Shown: positions 26,571 through 38,900 of the stretch, piece by piece
Layout: each line of letters opens with the position of its first letter
Numbering within the stretch: the first letter of the stretch is position 1
Translations under genes and position numbers: made by a program
The notes under the pieces: model-generated
Told to the model about the DNA's origin: nothing
The model's input: the letters and a program-made list of their open reading frames with translations, nothing else
Databases searched by the model: none
Origin: Aphelenchoides besseyi
Taxonomy: Eukaryota; Nematoda; Chromadorea; Rhabditida; Aphelenchoididae
Direction of reading: 5' to 3'
Length of the DNA stretch: 64,000 bases
Assembly (NCBI GenBank): GCA_024699855.1
Contig: JAMPIQ010000003.1
Coordinates: forward strand, 5,704,001-5,768,000

Positions 26571-27046
26571 GCTACATTGGTGGCCAAATTTCCTGGTGTT
26601 AAAACGTGCAAAAAGATCGTTAAAATGGTCATTTTATGGGCGTGCGCACGCGAATGTTGCAGGTTGGCCTTGAGAGTTGATTCGTGAACTGTAGGCGGCT
26701 CCAAAATTTGCTCTTCTCGGAAACGGCCACTAAAACAATTGGAAATTTGATCGGTTCTAAGACGAGCGTTTTCGAAACTGTGTTTGGACATTGCTCTTTG
26801 ATCATCCGCTACTAAATTAGAACTAACTGGCCAAAGAAATCGATACAATACAACTGAAAGCATCGAACCAGAAATTGAGGCACTGTTTTATTCAATGTAC
26901 TTTTGATAATGCAACAACAACTTATTATAGATAAGACTTAAAGGCCCAAAAACAACATCCGCAAATAAAGAGATCAACAATTTACAATGAGATTGAGTAA
27001 GAGATTCAGACCAACCAGTAATTCCATTCAAAACTTTGCTGGCTTT
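26571..27046. other. Intergenic sequence, nothing recognised
   Basis: About 480 nt between the tRNA-like repeat and the next small gene. A 102-codon minus-strand frame (26555-26863) has no protein-like features and overlaps the repeat. Confidence 0.45.
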
Positions 27047-27441
27047 TTATTGCTCTGCCTCCGACTTCCAGGCTGAAACACAAACGTAAGGAGCAATTGA
27101 AAAGGGAAACTCACGGTTAAAGTCGCACAAGGCTTTTTTGATTTGCGTGATGTAACTCTCAAGCGTCTTCTTGTCAACGTTTGCATTGTCTTTGATGGCG
27201 ACATTGTCCAGCACCGCTCGTTCGGCATTTTGAACATTCTCCAACAGCTTCCATTTGCGAATGTAGCTCTCAAAATGGAAGCTGTTCTGTCTGGACTTCA
27301 ATATTTTTGGCTCTTGCACCAAACCTTGCGCGCCACATTTTGTCGTTCAAGCATGCCGTGGTTTCCTGAATTGTCGAACAGGTCATCCAGGCAAAGCAGT
27401 CCTTGAAGCAACTCCAACTGTTTTCGTGATTCCGCGGTCAT
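27047..27441 (-). CDS. Small helical protein of about 115 residues, function unknown
   Basis: Not recognised. Three exons join in frame. The first is MTAESRKQLELLQGLLCLDD to NVARK. A 38-nt intron (donor GTTTGG, acceptor CCAGACAG) precedes a helical exon (FESYIRKWKLLENVQNAERA, NVDKKTLESYITQIKKAL). A second intron with a TTTCAG acceptor precedes the last exon, ending SEAEQ with TAA inside CAATAAAA, which may double as a poly(A) signal. An AATTTCAG lies 18 nt before the ATG and could be a trans-splice acceptor. It is divergent from the NUP160 pseudogene, which starts 60 nt away on the other strand. Confidence 0.55.
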
Positions 27442-27499
27442 TACGAGCTTCGGCACGCACGCTGAAATTCGCCATAATTTAACAAAAAGATGGCCTAAT

Positions 27500-30400
27500 C
27501 TTATCTTCAAGGTGCACACTTTCGCCCACAGTTTTAAGTGTTTTACCGGAATGCCAGATCCAATTTTTGACCAGCTGCTATTTGCCGAAACAACAACGAA
27601 ATCGATCAAACAACGAGTCTTCGACGGCGACACTTATTCGTTTTGCGAGCGGTTCAAACGGTCTGCAAGGGTCCAATCATTACTTTACCCTATCGTGATT
27701 GATTGGCATTATCCGTTTACACCGAGTCTTTTGTTCAAACCGGACAGGTAAACTAAATGAGCCTGTGTTAGGATGAAGATCGTTTTTAGTTTAAACAAAT
27801 GTATTTGTCAGACCAGGATCGAGGTTTGCTTCTGTCAAGCAACGTGGATCAAGCACTACTATGTGCCGCTTACGATCGCTTTTGGTGGGATGTTCAAAAA
27901 TGTTGCAATCAGTTTCAAGAAACGTCGTTGAATCCCGTAGCTATTTGGCAGTCATCAGCACTCGGACTTATCGGAACGATTCAACAAGTAATATATACAA
28001 GCTATTGGAGAGCAATAATCTTTCGATTCATTGTCGATTTACCGTTCATGTTCCGCCGGACTACGAAATGCGATCGATGCTTTCGACGAGCAGTCAAGTT
28101 GCTGACACGCTTTTTGACGTGGCTCGAGATTATGTTGTTTGTGATGTTGTGAGTTTGAAGGCTGCAAAATGAACTCAACGAGCTTTAGAAAGTTGACATG
28201 ACTAACAATCAATCGTTGATCAAAACGGACATGGATGTTGTTTGCAAGATTATCGAGAAGTTTGCCGACAGTCACGCAGACCAATCGGATATCAAACGTA
28301 TGATTCCAAGTTGTCTTCTTCTCTTTCAATTGCTTTTAGTTGATCGGTTGAAGTCGTCGTATTTGAACGCTGCGTTCTCGACTGCAATGTTGGCAACCGC
28401 TCTGCGATATCGTGTACTTGGTCGTTTGTGTTTCGCGAAAATAGTTTCGCTGTTAACCAAATTAGTTCCGGCTGCTGTTGGCAAAGCGGTTAGTTAACTT
28501 GCTATTTACGAATTGAAATGATTGTTTAGGAACGAAGTCTTGATCAGCGTTTCAATGCGGTAGTGAATTCACATTTGGCCGGGATTTTGTCAACGATCAA
28601 ACATTACAACACTTTCTGGTTGACATTATCATCAACATACTTAAGGTAAGATTCAAATTGTCGAATGGAATCACAGAGTTTTCTAGTCGGATTCGAACGC
28701 TGGCCGTACATCGAGACTGAATACAATTGCTCAAGCGTTTTTCAAAAGCGGTTTGATTTCGATTAACAAAACCGGCGAATTCATCGATGAAGACATGGAC
28801 GATGAAAACCGTGAAATAACGAAATGACAACTTTGGAGAGTCGGAATTCAGCAGTTTTGTTAGCAATTCATTGGAGAGTGCGATGATTGCTTTGTGGCCC
28901 GAGACAAAATCCCTGGTAATCCCGCGATTTTTGGCAGAAAGCAAACACTACGATGCATCGAATGTAAGCCCTTGAGAGTAGTCAATACACAGATGTCGTT
29001 TTTAGGATTATTGCAAACACAATGAACCGTTTTTGACTGAACTATCAGTCGCATTTCACTTCTTCCGTGGAATTGCACTTGTTGGTCTTGGAGAACCTTC
29101 AGCAACAACAGCATCGTTTTTCGAAGAAGCAAGTCAAGGAATAGTCTCCAAAGACGAACCGAACCGTTGAATCGAGTTCTCTATCATTACACAAAACAGG
29201 AACCACCGTACGAACACACGTTAACCGATTTCTTTTGTGTTGTAATGAACATCTACAAAACGCAACAAACTCAAACCGAATACGTGATTCGAACGGGAAT
29301 CTTTGCGTTGAGTTTTGCCGCTGAAGACGATCCACTTCGGGTTAGTTTGTATTTTAACGAAGAAAACTGCATTTGTTTAGCCAACCATCTACACTTCGTT
29401 GTTCAGTCAATACGTGGCCACCGAACAGTATTTTGAAGCAATTCGAGTCCTGCATTTGAATCCGAGCAGGACTTCGCAAGAAAACTGTCTTCGCAACTTG
29501 ATTGCCATTCTTTGCGACAAGGGATAAACCAAGTCGTTGGTTACACTTCATTATGGTAATTGACTGATCAAGTGGCCGAGTTGTTGGAAACCAAATGCAA
29601 GCGATGCCTCCAATGAATGATTCGGGATTTCTCGAAACAGTTTACGCGTTTTACATTCATCGTTACAACTACGAAGCAGGTATGTGAAAAAATGAATGCG
29701 AACAACATTAGTGATTAAATTCAGCAGCACGTGTCATGTACACTCTTTGTTGGCGTTTACGTTGGGAAGCACAATCGAGAGAGGTGTTGGAAAAAGGTCT
29801 ACGAGTTCTTTCTTGTGTTTGTCAAACAATTCAAATGTTACCGCCGAATCATTCCATCGAATTCGACTTGTGAGGATTGAGTTCAAACGGTGAAACTCCG
29901 AATGAAAACAATCAAGAAAACACAAGTCAAATGGGTATGAATGTTATTCGACTTTCACACGATTGATTTCGCTTTCAGATGACAGTCAAGTAGTTCAACT
30001 GCATTTACAGAATGTTTGCAAAGACGATCTTTACAACGAATATCTACTCTTGGAAGCTCGAATGGCGTTGGTCGATACCGGCGGATTTCCGGAAGGTCCA
30101 AAGCTCGAAACAAGCGAAGTTTACGCAGCAGCCGTCGAACACAAACTCTACGATTTGGCGTTCATTCTGCAAAAGTAAATGTTGCTTATCTATGAAACTT
30201 ATTTTTCTCTCTAGACATTTCAATGAGGATATCACACCATTGATCAAATCGTTGACTTTGGATTTTATCGGAATCGGTGATGAACTTCTGACCGACGTTC
30301 CAAATTGGCTCTACGCTAATGGTCGTTTCGTTGATTTTGTGTCGAAGTATGTTTTCTTGTGTGATTTCTTTCAACCCAATTTTACAGCAACGAGGAGCCG

Positions 30401-30911
30401 CTTCAACCGCATTGGAAACTGTTGGTGGCACTCGTCGACTTGAGCCTCAAACACAATTCTGCCGATGTTCGTGTTTTGCATCCGATTTTGAATCTGTTGT
30501 TGGAATGATCGCCACCGATACTAAAATGGCTGGAGAAACGATACTCGGTAAGCACAAACACGAAATGTTCTAATTCGAAAATGACTTCAGAAAGTCAACG
30601 CTCGTTAGTTTTTGCATCAGTTGATTGAGTTCGACGAACTGAGCTACGCATTCACCGTTCTGAATAGCCATCTAGAGAAATTGGTTAAACAGAAGTTGAC
30701 GTCTAAGGATCTCTACTCGATTCCACTTGTTCAGGCCAACGCACTTCTTTCATTTGCCGCTGAGACGGAGCCGAATCATAGCGAGTTTTCGACGGTATGA
30801 TTTCAAACGACAGTCGAAATTCAACTGTTTTTTCAGGCCGCTGGAGAGTCAAGAAGGTTGATGAAAAAGTTGTTTACGCTCATGCGGATGTCAAATCGAG
30901 CGCTCAGTTAA
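27500..30911 (+). pseudogene. NUP160-like nucleoporin, 5'-truncated and disrupted
   Basis: Resembles the helical part of NUP160, a Y-complex scaffold subunit of the nuclear pore. Matches in order: MPDPIFDQLLFAE, FWWDVQKCCNQFQE, LESAMIALWPETKS, VLHLNPSRTSQENCLRNLI, FYIHRYNYEAARVMY, LHLQNVCKDDLYNEY, LYDLAFILQKHF, then WLEKRYS and LIEFDELSYAF to a stop at 30911. Introns keep good sites. Lesions: frame changes near 28820, 29160 and 29600; TAA at 29525; TGA at 29871 and 30506; TAG at 30606. The N-terminal beta-propeller (about 500 residues in other animals) is absent. Poor assembly near the gap at 31261 is an alternative for some lesions but not for the missing 5' half. Confidence 0.8.
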
Positions 30912-31071
30912 CTCTGTTTATGTATTGCATCTTTTGATTCATATTTTCGTTGTTGTTGTGAATTTCAGTGAAATTGGTTGAAGTAAAGAATGTTGCTGAC
31001 ATTGATTCCATGGTTATCGATCTTTTATTAACACAATGAACAAATGATGAAGATAAAAAGTGTTTTCTGAG

Positions 31072-31143
31072 ATGTCAGAAACATCTGTTCAGTTAACGAG
31101 CAACAACGTGCGTCGCATCAACATCGCCGATTATTGCGATCCA
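31072..31143 (+). CDS. First exon of an unidentified gene, cut by the assembly gap
   Basis: ATG at 31072 begins MSETSVQLTSNNVRRI and runs 24 codons to a good donor (CCA|GTAAGTGAC). The continuation would lie in or beyond the 100-N gap, where Helitron sequence follows. The rest is not visible, so the gene cannot be named. Confidence 0.35.
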
Positions 31144-31260
31144 GTAAGTGACTGTTGATGTAATGGAACAATGTGAATGCTAGGGTTTTTAGTTGGTTTC
31201 AAAGCCGTTGAAGATAAATGCCACTGTTCAAAACGAGTTCTTCGGAGTTTACTGTTTGAT

Positions 31261-31360
31261 NNNNNNNNNNNNNNNNNNNNNNNNNNNNNNNNNNNNNNNN
31301 NNNNNNNNNNNNNNNNNNNNNNNNNNNNNNNNNNNNNNNNNNNNNNNNNNNNNNNNNNNN
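31261..31360. other. Assembly gap (100 N)
   Basis: Exactly 100 N, the usual placeholder for a scaffold join of unknown size. The Helitron copy to its right is truncated by it. Confidence 0.99.
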
Positions 31361-32255
31361 CATGATCATGCTCGTTTACGTTGTTAAAGAAGCTGTGAGC
31401 ATTACAAACCACGTACGCCGCGCAGTTCCAACCGTCTGTTTGTTGGTCACCTTGATTGATTGTGTTCTCGGAAACAATAGCATTTGCACTTAATCCCGTC
31501 CAAGGAGCAAACACTCAATATAGGATCTGATTGATCAAGGGCTTCAGAAGTTGAGGAATCGGATTGCCCAGTGAATCCATGTAATGTAGTTTGCAGACTT
31601 GAATGTTTGGTCGCTTTTCCATGATCAAAAGCGTAAAGTGAGCAGCATATAAGATTGGAATTAGCAGATAGTTATTTACACGGTGATCGACAGGAGGCTT
31701 GACAATGCAGTACTTAGCTGGATCGGACTCAGATTCACGGCAAAACTCGCTCCAATAAATTGGCGACAACAAACCGATTTGCAGCTCATTTTCTGCAATC
31801 AATTTCAACAACGCAAACGTGATTGACTGCTGGTCAACGTATTCAGTTTTGTTTTCCATGTCCGGCAGTTGGAACTCGAACAATTGACAACTGGTGAGAG
31901 CAGAATAACACAATTCATCTAATGGACAATGTGATTCATACTTCAGTCCCAAAGCCTGTTCAATGGTCACCGTTTTATCAGCAGACTCACTGTTTATTAA
32001 TTGCATTTCTCGTGATTGATGTGAAGTGTCTGAAGTTGTTTGTGATGCGGGTTTTTCAAGCATTGGCACTGTAAGGTCTTGATCGAATTCATTAGACGTG
32101 TCTATAGTTGAAGACGTAGAAACTCTCGACACTACATCGCGAGTAACCTTTTGATCAGCACGCAATTTGCGCATGCGTTCACGGTTCTTCCGCTTCCGCT
32201 CTTCATCTCGCTTTTTGTGCTCTTCAGGCGTCAACTCGATCTTCCTCTTAGGCAT
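31361..32255 (-). pseudogene. Helitron copy A: N-terminal C48 (Ulp1-like) protease part
   Basis: Starts MPKRKIELTPEEHKKRD, aligned with the start of the 41420 ORF. A basic, charged region is followed by a Ulp1-type cysteine protease domain: PILYAAHFTLLIMEKR (His), LHYMDSLGNP (Asp) and QQTDGWNCAAYVV (Gln, Cys). An in-frame TGA at 31517-31515 lies between the Asp and Cys motifs where the sister copy has Ser. The rest is lost in the gap. Confidence 0.75.
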
Positions 32256-32298
32256 TTCAATCAACTGTTTACTTTAGTCTTGTCCTGTAATTCAAATA

Positions 32299-32358
32299 GA
32301 TCCAGAGGTTCAGATTGGTCCAGAGGTTCAGATTGGTCCAGAGGTTCAGATGGGTCAG
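32299..32358. repeat. 18-bp tandem repeat, about 3 copies
   Basis: The unit TCCAGAGGTTCAGATTGG is repeated about three times just upstream of the C48 ORF start. On the minus strand it could encode SEPLDQ repeats, but it probably lies in the element leader. Confidence 0.85.
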
Positions 32359-32374
32359 ATTGTGGCTCAATTAG

Positions 32375-32480
32375 ATAACTACCGCGCCACTGGTTGCTAT
32401 CTCCTGGCTGTATAAGATAACAACCGCGCCACTGGTTGCTATCTCCTGGCTTCTTAAAACTTCGCCGCGCCACTGGCCAA
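32375..32480. repeat. 42-bp tandem repeats with CCGCGCCACTGG core
   Basis: Two 42-bp units and a partial third share the core ACCGCGCCACTGGTTGCTA. The same core occurs once in Helitron copy B at about 41608-41625, in the corresponding position upstream of the Rep ORF, so it is a shared leader element. Confidence 0.8.
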
Positions 32481-32920
32481 GAGTTCTTCCTTTTTCTTTT
32501 TTCGTCCGGTTACCCGAACCACGTGAAACAATAAACGCGTTTATATTAAAAGAGGACAAATACAACAAACAATAGGGGTTATTTGGGGGTAATGAATTTA
32601 AAAACAGTGGGTTATCCCACAAATCGCAGATCGACCACTTGACGGCACGATCCACCTGAAATATCCCTTCGCAAATGACAAATCAAACGTGGGTACAACT
32701 CACCAAGTCGCTCGATCCTTGTGGCAGAATACGAGTGATGCGATCTGAAAAAGAACATCAAGATTATTACGATGATATGAAGGACAAAGATATAACCACA
32801 AAACTCAATGTTAAACGACTTACGTTGATACGAATAACACTCGACAACTGCTCTTTTCACTTTTCAGACGACGAAATGAATCGTGATTACTTAAATTTCC
32901 ATTCGTTGTTGCTTTGTTAT

Positions 32921-33010
32921 CGTCGTTAGCATAAAGAGTCGGTGTCTCATTCGAAAATAAATGAGCACAAACCGGTCGCACACAGACAAACTTTACTCGA
33001 TCATTTAGAG
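32921..33010 (-). repeat. Helitron leader block, copy 2
   Basis: Shares TTAGCATAA and about 45 nt around GCACAAACCGGTCGCACACA with 34278-34345. A weaker third copy lies at 43509-43607. It sits upstream (on the minus strand) of the C48 ORF. Confidence 0.7.
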
Positions 33011-33223
33011 TGGGAGTGGATAGTATAGTAGGAGAATGAGATTAAAAAGCAACCGATTAGTCTCACGATCGTAGATATAATAAGCAGTTGTGGAAATTGA
33101 ATTGAACTTCCGAGACGTTTATTTCTTTTCTTTGTATATGGTCTTCAGATTGAGAACAACAAACAACGTTACAATTTATTCTTATGACAAAACAACAACA
33201 CTATTGCAACAACAGAAAAGCGA

Positions 33224-34134
33224 TCAACTAAACACCCTTCTTTTCTCCAAGTCCTTGACTTCGACTGCACGCTTCACTCCTGATGATTGAGTTTTTCGCT
33301 CGATGGAGTCCTGGAAATTTTGGGTGCATGGCGCGAGTTGTTCCAATCGCCAGATCAAACCACTAACGTTGAAATAAAGAAAGTCGTTCTCTCGGATAAG
33401 ACTTACCATCATCGCAAAACTGTGTCTTGACTGCCGCCGCATCATTCTTGTCCATCTCAGCTACCGACGCAAAAATATTCGAACTCAATTTTCAACCGTT
33501 TTGACAACATGCCGTTGATAACATTACAACCCATTATCGCCGATTCGAACTTGCGAATCCTCATCATTCGTGGAATAATCTTCATCAGAAAAGTACGTCC
33601 AATTCTGCAAACAATAAATACCGTAATGACAATTTAACTAGAAATTCACCAATTGGATCTTGTTCGACAACTCATTTCATTGTGTCAAAGTGATCTTAAC
33701 TTACTGCTGCTTCTCTTCGCTTTCATTCCAGACTTCATGTTGCCTTTGAACTTCAACGCTTAATAGCCTTTCGCACATTTCCAACTGTTTGTGAAGTGGA
33801 GCGCGACTGAATCAAATTTAAGGATACGGAATTCATTCGGTCATTGCGATAAGAAGTACCTACAACAAAGTATGTTATAATTGAGTGCATTCTCAAAACT
33901 TACATTGCTTGCATGTAAACTCAACTTACCAAAATTGCATGCCATTTCATCCGAAGTCACAACTTCAACGTTTCCACCTTCCAATTGAAGTTCGAACTCG
34001 AAGAGCGACGCATTCTATGATTCTCGAGTATCTGAACTTTCACTGATAGAAACGCGACCAATCAATTCATCTCGACGATCGAGTTAACTGGATATAACGC
34101 ATAAAAGTCTTTGCGATGTGAAATAGGAAAACCC
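33224..34134 (-). pseudogene. RPA-like OB-fold gene remnant of Helitron copy A
   Basis: Open pieces on the minus strand show RPA-type strands: HRKDFYALYPVNSIVEM, NASLFEFELQLEGGNVEVV (34017-33946) and a basic tail 33445-33224 with GLIWRLEQLAP and SSGVKRAVEVKDLEK. The position after the leader block matches that of the RPA-like gene in copy B. Frames do not join cleanly, so it is probably decayed. Confidence 0.4.
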
Positions 34135-34229
34135 ATAACGTCAAGCAAAAATTGATTGTACGATCACTGAAAACTTCGACAAAAAACACAACCAACAATG
34201 ACAATGATTTTCGTTTTCCGATTCCAATC

Positions 34230-34387
34230 ACCACTCATTTCTTCTCACGACCGCTTCTTTGCACACAAACACCAAAAAATTAGCATAAGTGAATGGAGAC
34301 AGCTCATTTCAGAATAAATGTGCACAAACCGGTCGCACACAGACAAACAAACAGACAAACAGACGTTACTCAATTATTTTATAGGGA
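34230..34387 (-). repeat. Helitron leader block, copy 1 (proposed 5' end of copy A)
   Basis: On the minus strand it begins TCCCTATAAAA at 34387 and contains GTCTGTTTGTCTGTTTG tracts, CGACCGGTTTGTGCAC and TTATGCTAA. The 43607-43470 block has the same order, including TCCCTATAAAA and CGTCTGTTTGTC. Confidence 0.7.
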
Positions 34388-34400
34388 CAAGTAGCAGGTC

Positions 34401-34421
34401 GGCCCCCCCTTCGGGGGGGCC
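34401..34421. repeat. Perfect GC hairpin at a Helitron terminus
   Basis: GGCCCCCCC and GGGGGGGCC pair over 9 bp around a TTC loop. Helitrons end in such a hairpin a few bases before a CTRR terminus. On the plus strand it is followed by TCCTTCTAA then T, a canonical CTAA|T end. On the minus strand it is followed by 13 nt ending CTTG, then the TCCC start of copy A. Confidence 0.85.
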
Positions 34422-34653
34422 TCCTTCTAATTGTTTTACAAAGAGTATCAACGTTACATTAGTAGAGAACTTAACAAATTCTTCTTATCATATTCTTTTA
34501 TGTTTCTTATAACCAACAATTTAATGGGATATTCGTGACTAATGCAGTCGTTTCAAACCAAGACATTGCAGTTTCATTTCTCTTTTACAATATCCAAACA
34601 AAAATGGTTAAAAACAATCATTTATTAAATAAAACGGTTAACACAACAATCAA

Positions 34654-35569
34654 TTAAATTTTAAATGGTGGCGAATCTTCGTTTTTGTCCACAATCGGGC
34701 GTTTCGATCCAAATGGCGTATTGATTGCCAACGCCGCTTCAGTTACAGAGATCGGAGGCATCACGAACGATAATGTTCTCGATCGATTGGACCACAATAT
34801 CTTAAACAAAATGGCAATTAGTAAAGAGCGAAAAACACCGAACCATTCTTTTTTAAAACTCCAGTAACCTGCACAGCCTCCAATCGCTTGAATTTGGTCC
34901 AATCGCCGTTCGGATCCAAAACACGAATTGGTATCGATGTTTGCTCTTGATCAGCCAAACTTCCGCGCATTTCGCCCATATTTATTGGAGAAGCCATTCG
35001 ACGAGGAACTACTTTCAAGAAGACGTCGTTGAGAACTAAAAAGATTAATGGCAAACAATAACTATGTGAAAAGCGTACGAATTTTGGTGTTTTCGGGAAC
35101 ACTAACCAACTCTTTAAGCGCGCACTCCAAGTACTTGGTCTTGTTGTCTTCGATGGTCGGGAATTTTCCTGAGCCTACGATTTCGATGCTGCTGCTCTCA
35201 TCTAGCTTGAGCTGAACACCCAATCCACGTGCATAAATCGGCGACTTGTACGAAATAACAGTGACCATTTCAACTCGAATAATCTAAACGTTAAAAGATG
35301 AGTTGCTACTTTCAAATACAATAAGGACTTACTTGGCCGGTCTTCAAATCCATCTTGTCGAACGTTTCGGCCGCTTTAGACCACGCGACACACTCAGCAA
35401 ATCCCGTATCCAAATGAAGATCCAATTTGAATAGCAACTTTCGTTCGGATTCGGGTCCTCGACCCACCTTTCGCGCTTTCTGAACATCTCCAATCGTACC
35501 AAACAGTTCATCAACAATTGAGCCCGCTACAACTCCTGTGACTAACGACGACGCCGAGATAAGAGACAT
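34654..35569 (-). CDS. Helitron-associated RPA-like OB-fold protein (downstream copy)
   Basis: Probably a single-strand DNA-binding protein like the large RPA subunit. It starts MSLISASSLVTGVVAG. OB-fold strands follow: LDLHLDTGFAECVAWSKAA, TFDKMDLKTGQIIRVEMV and QLKLDESSSIEIV, then VLNDVFLKVVPRRMASP. A basic tail ends DSPPFKI. About four exons join with short introns, without an obvious lesion. RPA-like genes are a known component of many Helitrons. A host OB-fold gene is the alternative. Confidence 0.55.
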
Positions 35570-35988
35570 GATCGAAACCAAAAGGAACAACCGACTGTTG
35601 AAAGAAGAAACAATCGAATGAGCAAAATTTCGATTTCAACGAGCTTTTATACGGTCGAAATTTTTCTGTTGCGCAATTGCGTGAGAGAGTGAGTTCCAGA
35701 CGGTGAGCTTAAAAATCACTTTGTTGCAGCAATGTGAGCAAACTTTTGATTTGCTGCCAAATCAGTAAAAATTTGAAAGTAAAATTCTTGCCGAAATAGA
35801 CAACACAACATTGAAAAGAAGTATTCGTTGTATTGAAAGTTCTTGATGAATAGAAAAGTTATGCAGCGGCAAATCGTGTTTTTCCATTACTTAATGATCG
35901 TAGTCTTTCTTCCAAACCATTGTATTTCACTTCATTTATTGTTCTGCGTATCTTTCTCATCAAACATTTATGTGCACACAAATTGTTT
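35570..35988. other. Spacer between Helitron helicase end and RPA-like gene
   Basis: About 420 nt, presumably the promoter of the RPA-like gene and the trailer of the helicase ORF. No open frame recognised. Confidence 0.5.
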
Positions 35989-38900
35989 TCACAATCTTTT
36001 AAAGATTTCGCGATGAACGATGTTCTTAACAAAACAGTTCGAAGAAGTTTGTTGATCTTTTGATGGAACGAGAGCTTTCACTGAATCCCAAGATCGTGCT
36101 CGTGACAAAGCCACGTACAACTGACCGTGCTCAAAGACTTCATGCTCGAGATTCAGCCCAACTCGTTCGAAAGTTTGGCCTTGACTCTTGTTGATTGTCA
36201 TAGCAAATGCCAATTTCAATGGGAACTGCTTGCGGTTTAATTGAAACACATTGTGATATATGTAATTGTGTTGTTAATTCGTGGAATGATGTGACGTTCA
36301 CCAGCATGATGTCCCGTAAGAATCTCGCATTCGATCGAGTGGTTGTTCATTTCAGCGACCAACATTCGTGTTCCATTGCACAAACCGTCTTCTTGTGACA
36401 AATTTCGAATCAAAATCACAACCGCATTTTTCTTCAACTCCAATTTATGAGCTGGTAGTGATGCGTCTTCAATCATGTTCAGATACTCTGGTAGCAGCAA
36501 AGTTTGATCATCACAGTTCTCAGCATCCATGGCAGTGTCAATTGAGAGATAAATTTTTGTTTGACCCTCTAACATATTCAAGACTTTTTCATTCGATTCG
36601 TTTACGCCAATGTGTTTTGATACCAAAATCGCCGAGTTTCCCATTTCCTTAAACTTCTTTTTTTCTATTAACACGCCGAAGATCTCTTGTTCTAAGTTCT
36701 GTTCAAGTAAGCAGTGTGTTGGCAATTCGATCGTTTCGTTCTTGTCATTCAAAGTTCCTTCTCCGACTTGTTTGAGGAAATCAGCGAATTGAACTTCGTT
36801 CGGTTTTGTTCGCATGTTTTTCGTTAATTTCAATTGCTCGAAATATTTCCACAGTTTTGATGAACAAATGGACAAATTGATCGTTTCGCTGACTGTGCCG
36901 TATTTCAAAATTGGCAGAATTTGACGGAAATCGCCTCCAAGAACCATGATTTTGCCTCCAAACGGTAAAACGGTGTTCATTAATTCCTGAAGTTTGCGGT
37001 CGGCTATTTCCAATGCATAGCGAGGGGCCATTGGTGCTTCGTCCCAGATAATAATATCAGCATTCATCAACATTTTACCACCACGACTTGTTGCTGTCAA
37101 GTTTGAATTCGAATCACGTTCAAGCGGAACTCCAAGACCAAAAGTTTTGTGACATGTTTTGCCATTTGGTAACAACAAAGCTGCGATTCCAGTGAATGCA
37201 CAGGCCGAGAATTTCTTCTTGTTTCCGTTGACAAAATGGCACAGTGTTTTGTAGACGTAAGTCTTGCCGGTTCCGCCTAGACCATCTACAAAGAAACACT
37301 TCGGCTTTCCATCAATTTGGGGACTTTGAAGAGCGGCGAGAACTTTGTCAACAACAATTTTTTGTTCGGCGTTCAAGGTTTCGTACAACTCTTTTGCGGC
37401 TTCAAGTTCCTGGTCGTGATCGATTGTGTCCTCAATCTCTTCGATGTCCTCAACAGCGTCCATTGATGGGAAGTCTTTGATGGATCTGTTTTCTCGCTGC
37501 AGAATCGTGTCAATTCGTTGGTATGCTTTTGCAATCGCTTTCGATCGATCTTTCAAGTGACGATTGAAATCGTCGCTGAGATCATTTTTGAACATTTCCC
37601 ACAAAGTCTTTGGATCAGCAGGATTGCAGTGAATGAGGATGTTGGCAAATAGGGTTCGCAATCTTCTCGGCATCAACACCTGAACTGCTTCTTGCATGCA
37701 TTTGATGTACTCTTCGTCATCTTCAATAAGTCCCAATTTCAAACATGCTTCTCCGTTATTTTGATACTCAATTCCGTTAACCGTGCGCAATTCCTTGAAA
37801 CTTTGAGCTCCTCTAACGTGTTGAAGAAGAAGTCGCAAATGCCACAAATCGCCTTGACTCGGACTAATCGCGTACATTCGACCGACGGTTTTGCTGCTTC
37901 TGACTCGTTGTTCCCAGTGAGTGATTGTTTCATCGGTTTGATTGTTTTGAACTTTCAGTGATTTCCAGGTGTAGTGAGTTGGTATCTCCGAGTACAACAA
38001 CTTTCGAGCATTTACATCTCGTTCGTTCAATTTGAAAAAGTCCATCAGTTTGGTTTCTTTTTCCATTGCTTTTTTTGCTTTATCGGCATCACAATCTTCT
38101 TCGACGTAAACTGCCTGTTGATTCTCGAGATGGATTGGAAGCCGTTCAACGTGATGGGATTTGTCGTGCATTTTTAATTTCAAAATTCGATAACACGCTT
38201 CAACCGGACCAACGTAACGACCGTCAATGTGATCTTTTATTTCGTCGTGATTAATGTTCCCCCGAAGATTGAAGTTCCAGAGAAGCGGCATCGTATCCTT
38301 TGTACGCGTACTTGTAGAGATACTTCACATTCTTGATGGAACTCACGATTTCAACATTGATGTGACAACGATAGCGTTTCAGAAGATACCAACTGTACGG
38401 AACTACGCGACGGTTGTCATATTTCACATTTTTGATTTCGATGAATCGGTCGTTGTTCGGTCTTTTGAGAAATGGATAGCCATTTTCGTTTACTTTGGTC
38501 TCTTCCAAAAACTGTTTTGGGAACTTGTGTCGACACTTTCCGTTGATCATACATGGAGCCTTTGGATTCTGAACACCACAAACTCGATGGATCATGTATT
38601 TGCTCACCAACTCTAACAGTTCTGGATCGGAGTCTGGTGGCAATTCGGCACTGAAGTACTTGTCGATATTCTCTGCTTGCAAGAACTTTTGTCCATCTTT
38701 CAAACTCAACAAACAATGAATGTGCGGCAGACCTCGTTTCTGGAACTCAGTCACGTAAACAAAACACTTCGGTTCTCCGAAGATTTGCTTCTTAACCAAA
38801 TCATCAATCACTGCTTCAACTTTCAGAGCGAATACACGAGCAACGATGTCAGGACGATCACTTGCTGTTTGATGGGCTCCCACAACAATCGTTTCCTTGA

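Larger units (their letters stand above)
31361..34387 (-). mobile_element. Helitron copy A (5' part; runs into the gap)
   Basis: Minus-strand element. Its proposed 5' end TCCCTATAAAA starts at 34387, directly abutting the terminal hairpin region of copy B. In order it holds the conserved leader block, an RPA-like remnant (34134-33224), a second leader-like block (33010-32921), two sets of tandem repeats and the C48-protease N-terminus of the Rep-helicase ORF, which is cut off at the gap. The second leader block may instead mark a third element. Confidence 0.7.

Noticed and set aside
22502..30608. Reassigned stop codons explaining TAG/TGA/TAA in the kinase and NUP160 copies
   Set aside because: SMC3, VPS35, UGCG, GTF2H3 and KDM4 in the same window read with normal stops and no internal ones in the exons examined.
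32299..32480. Regular short repeats considered as a CRISPR array
   Set aside because: Direct tandem units without spacers, in a eukaryotic transposon leader.
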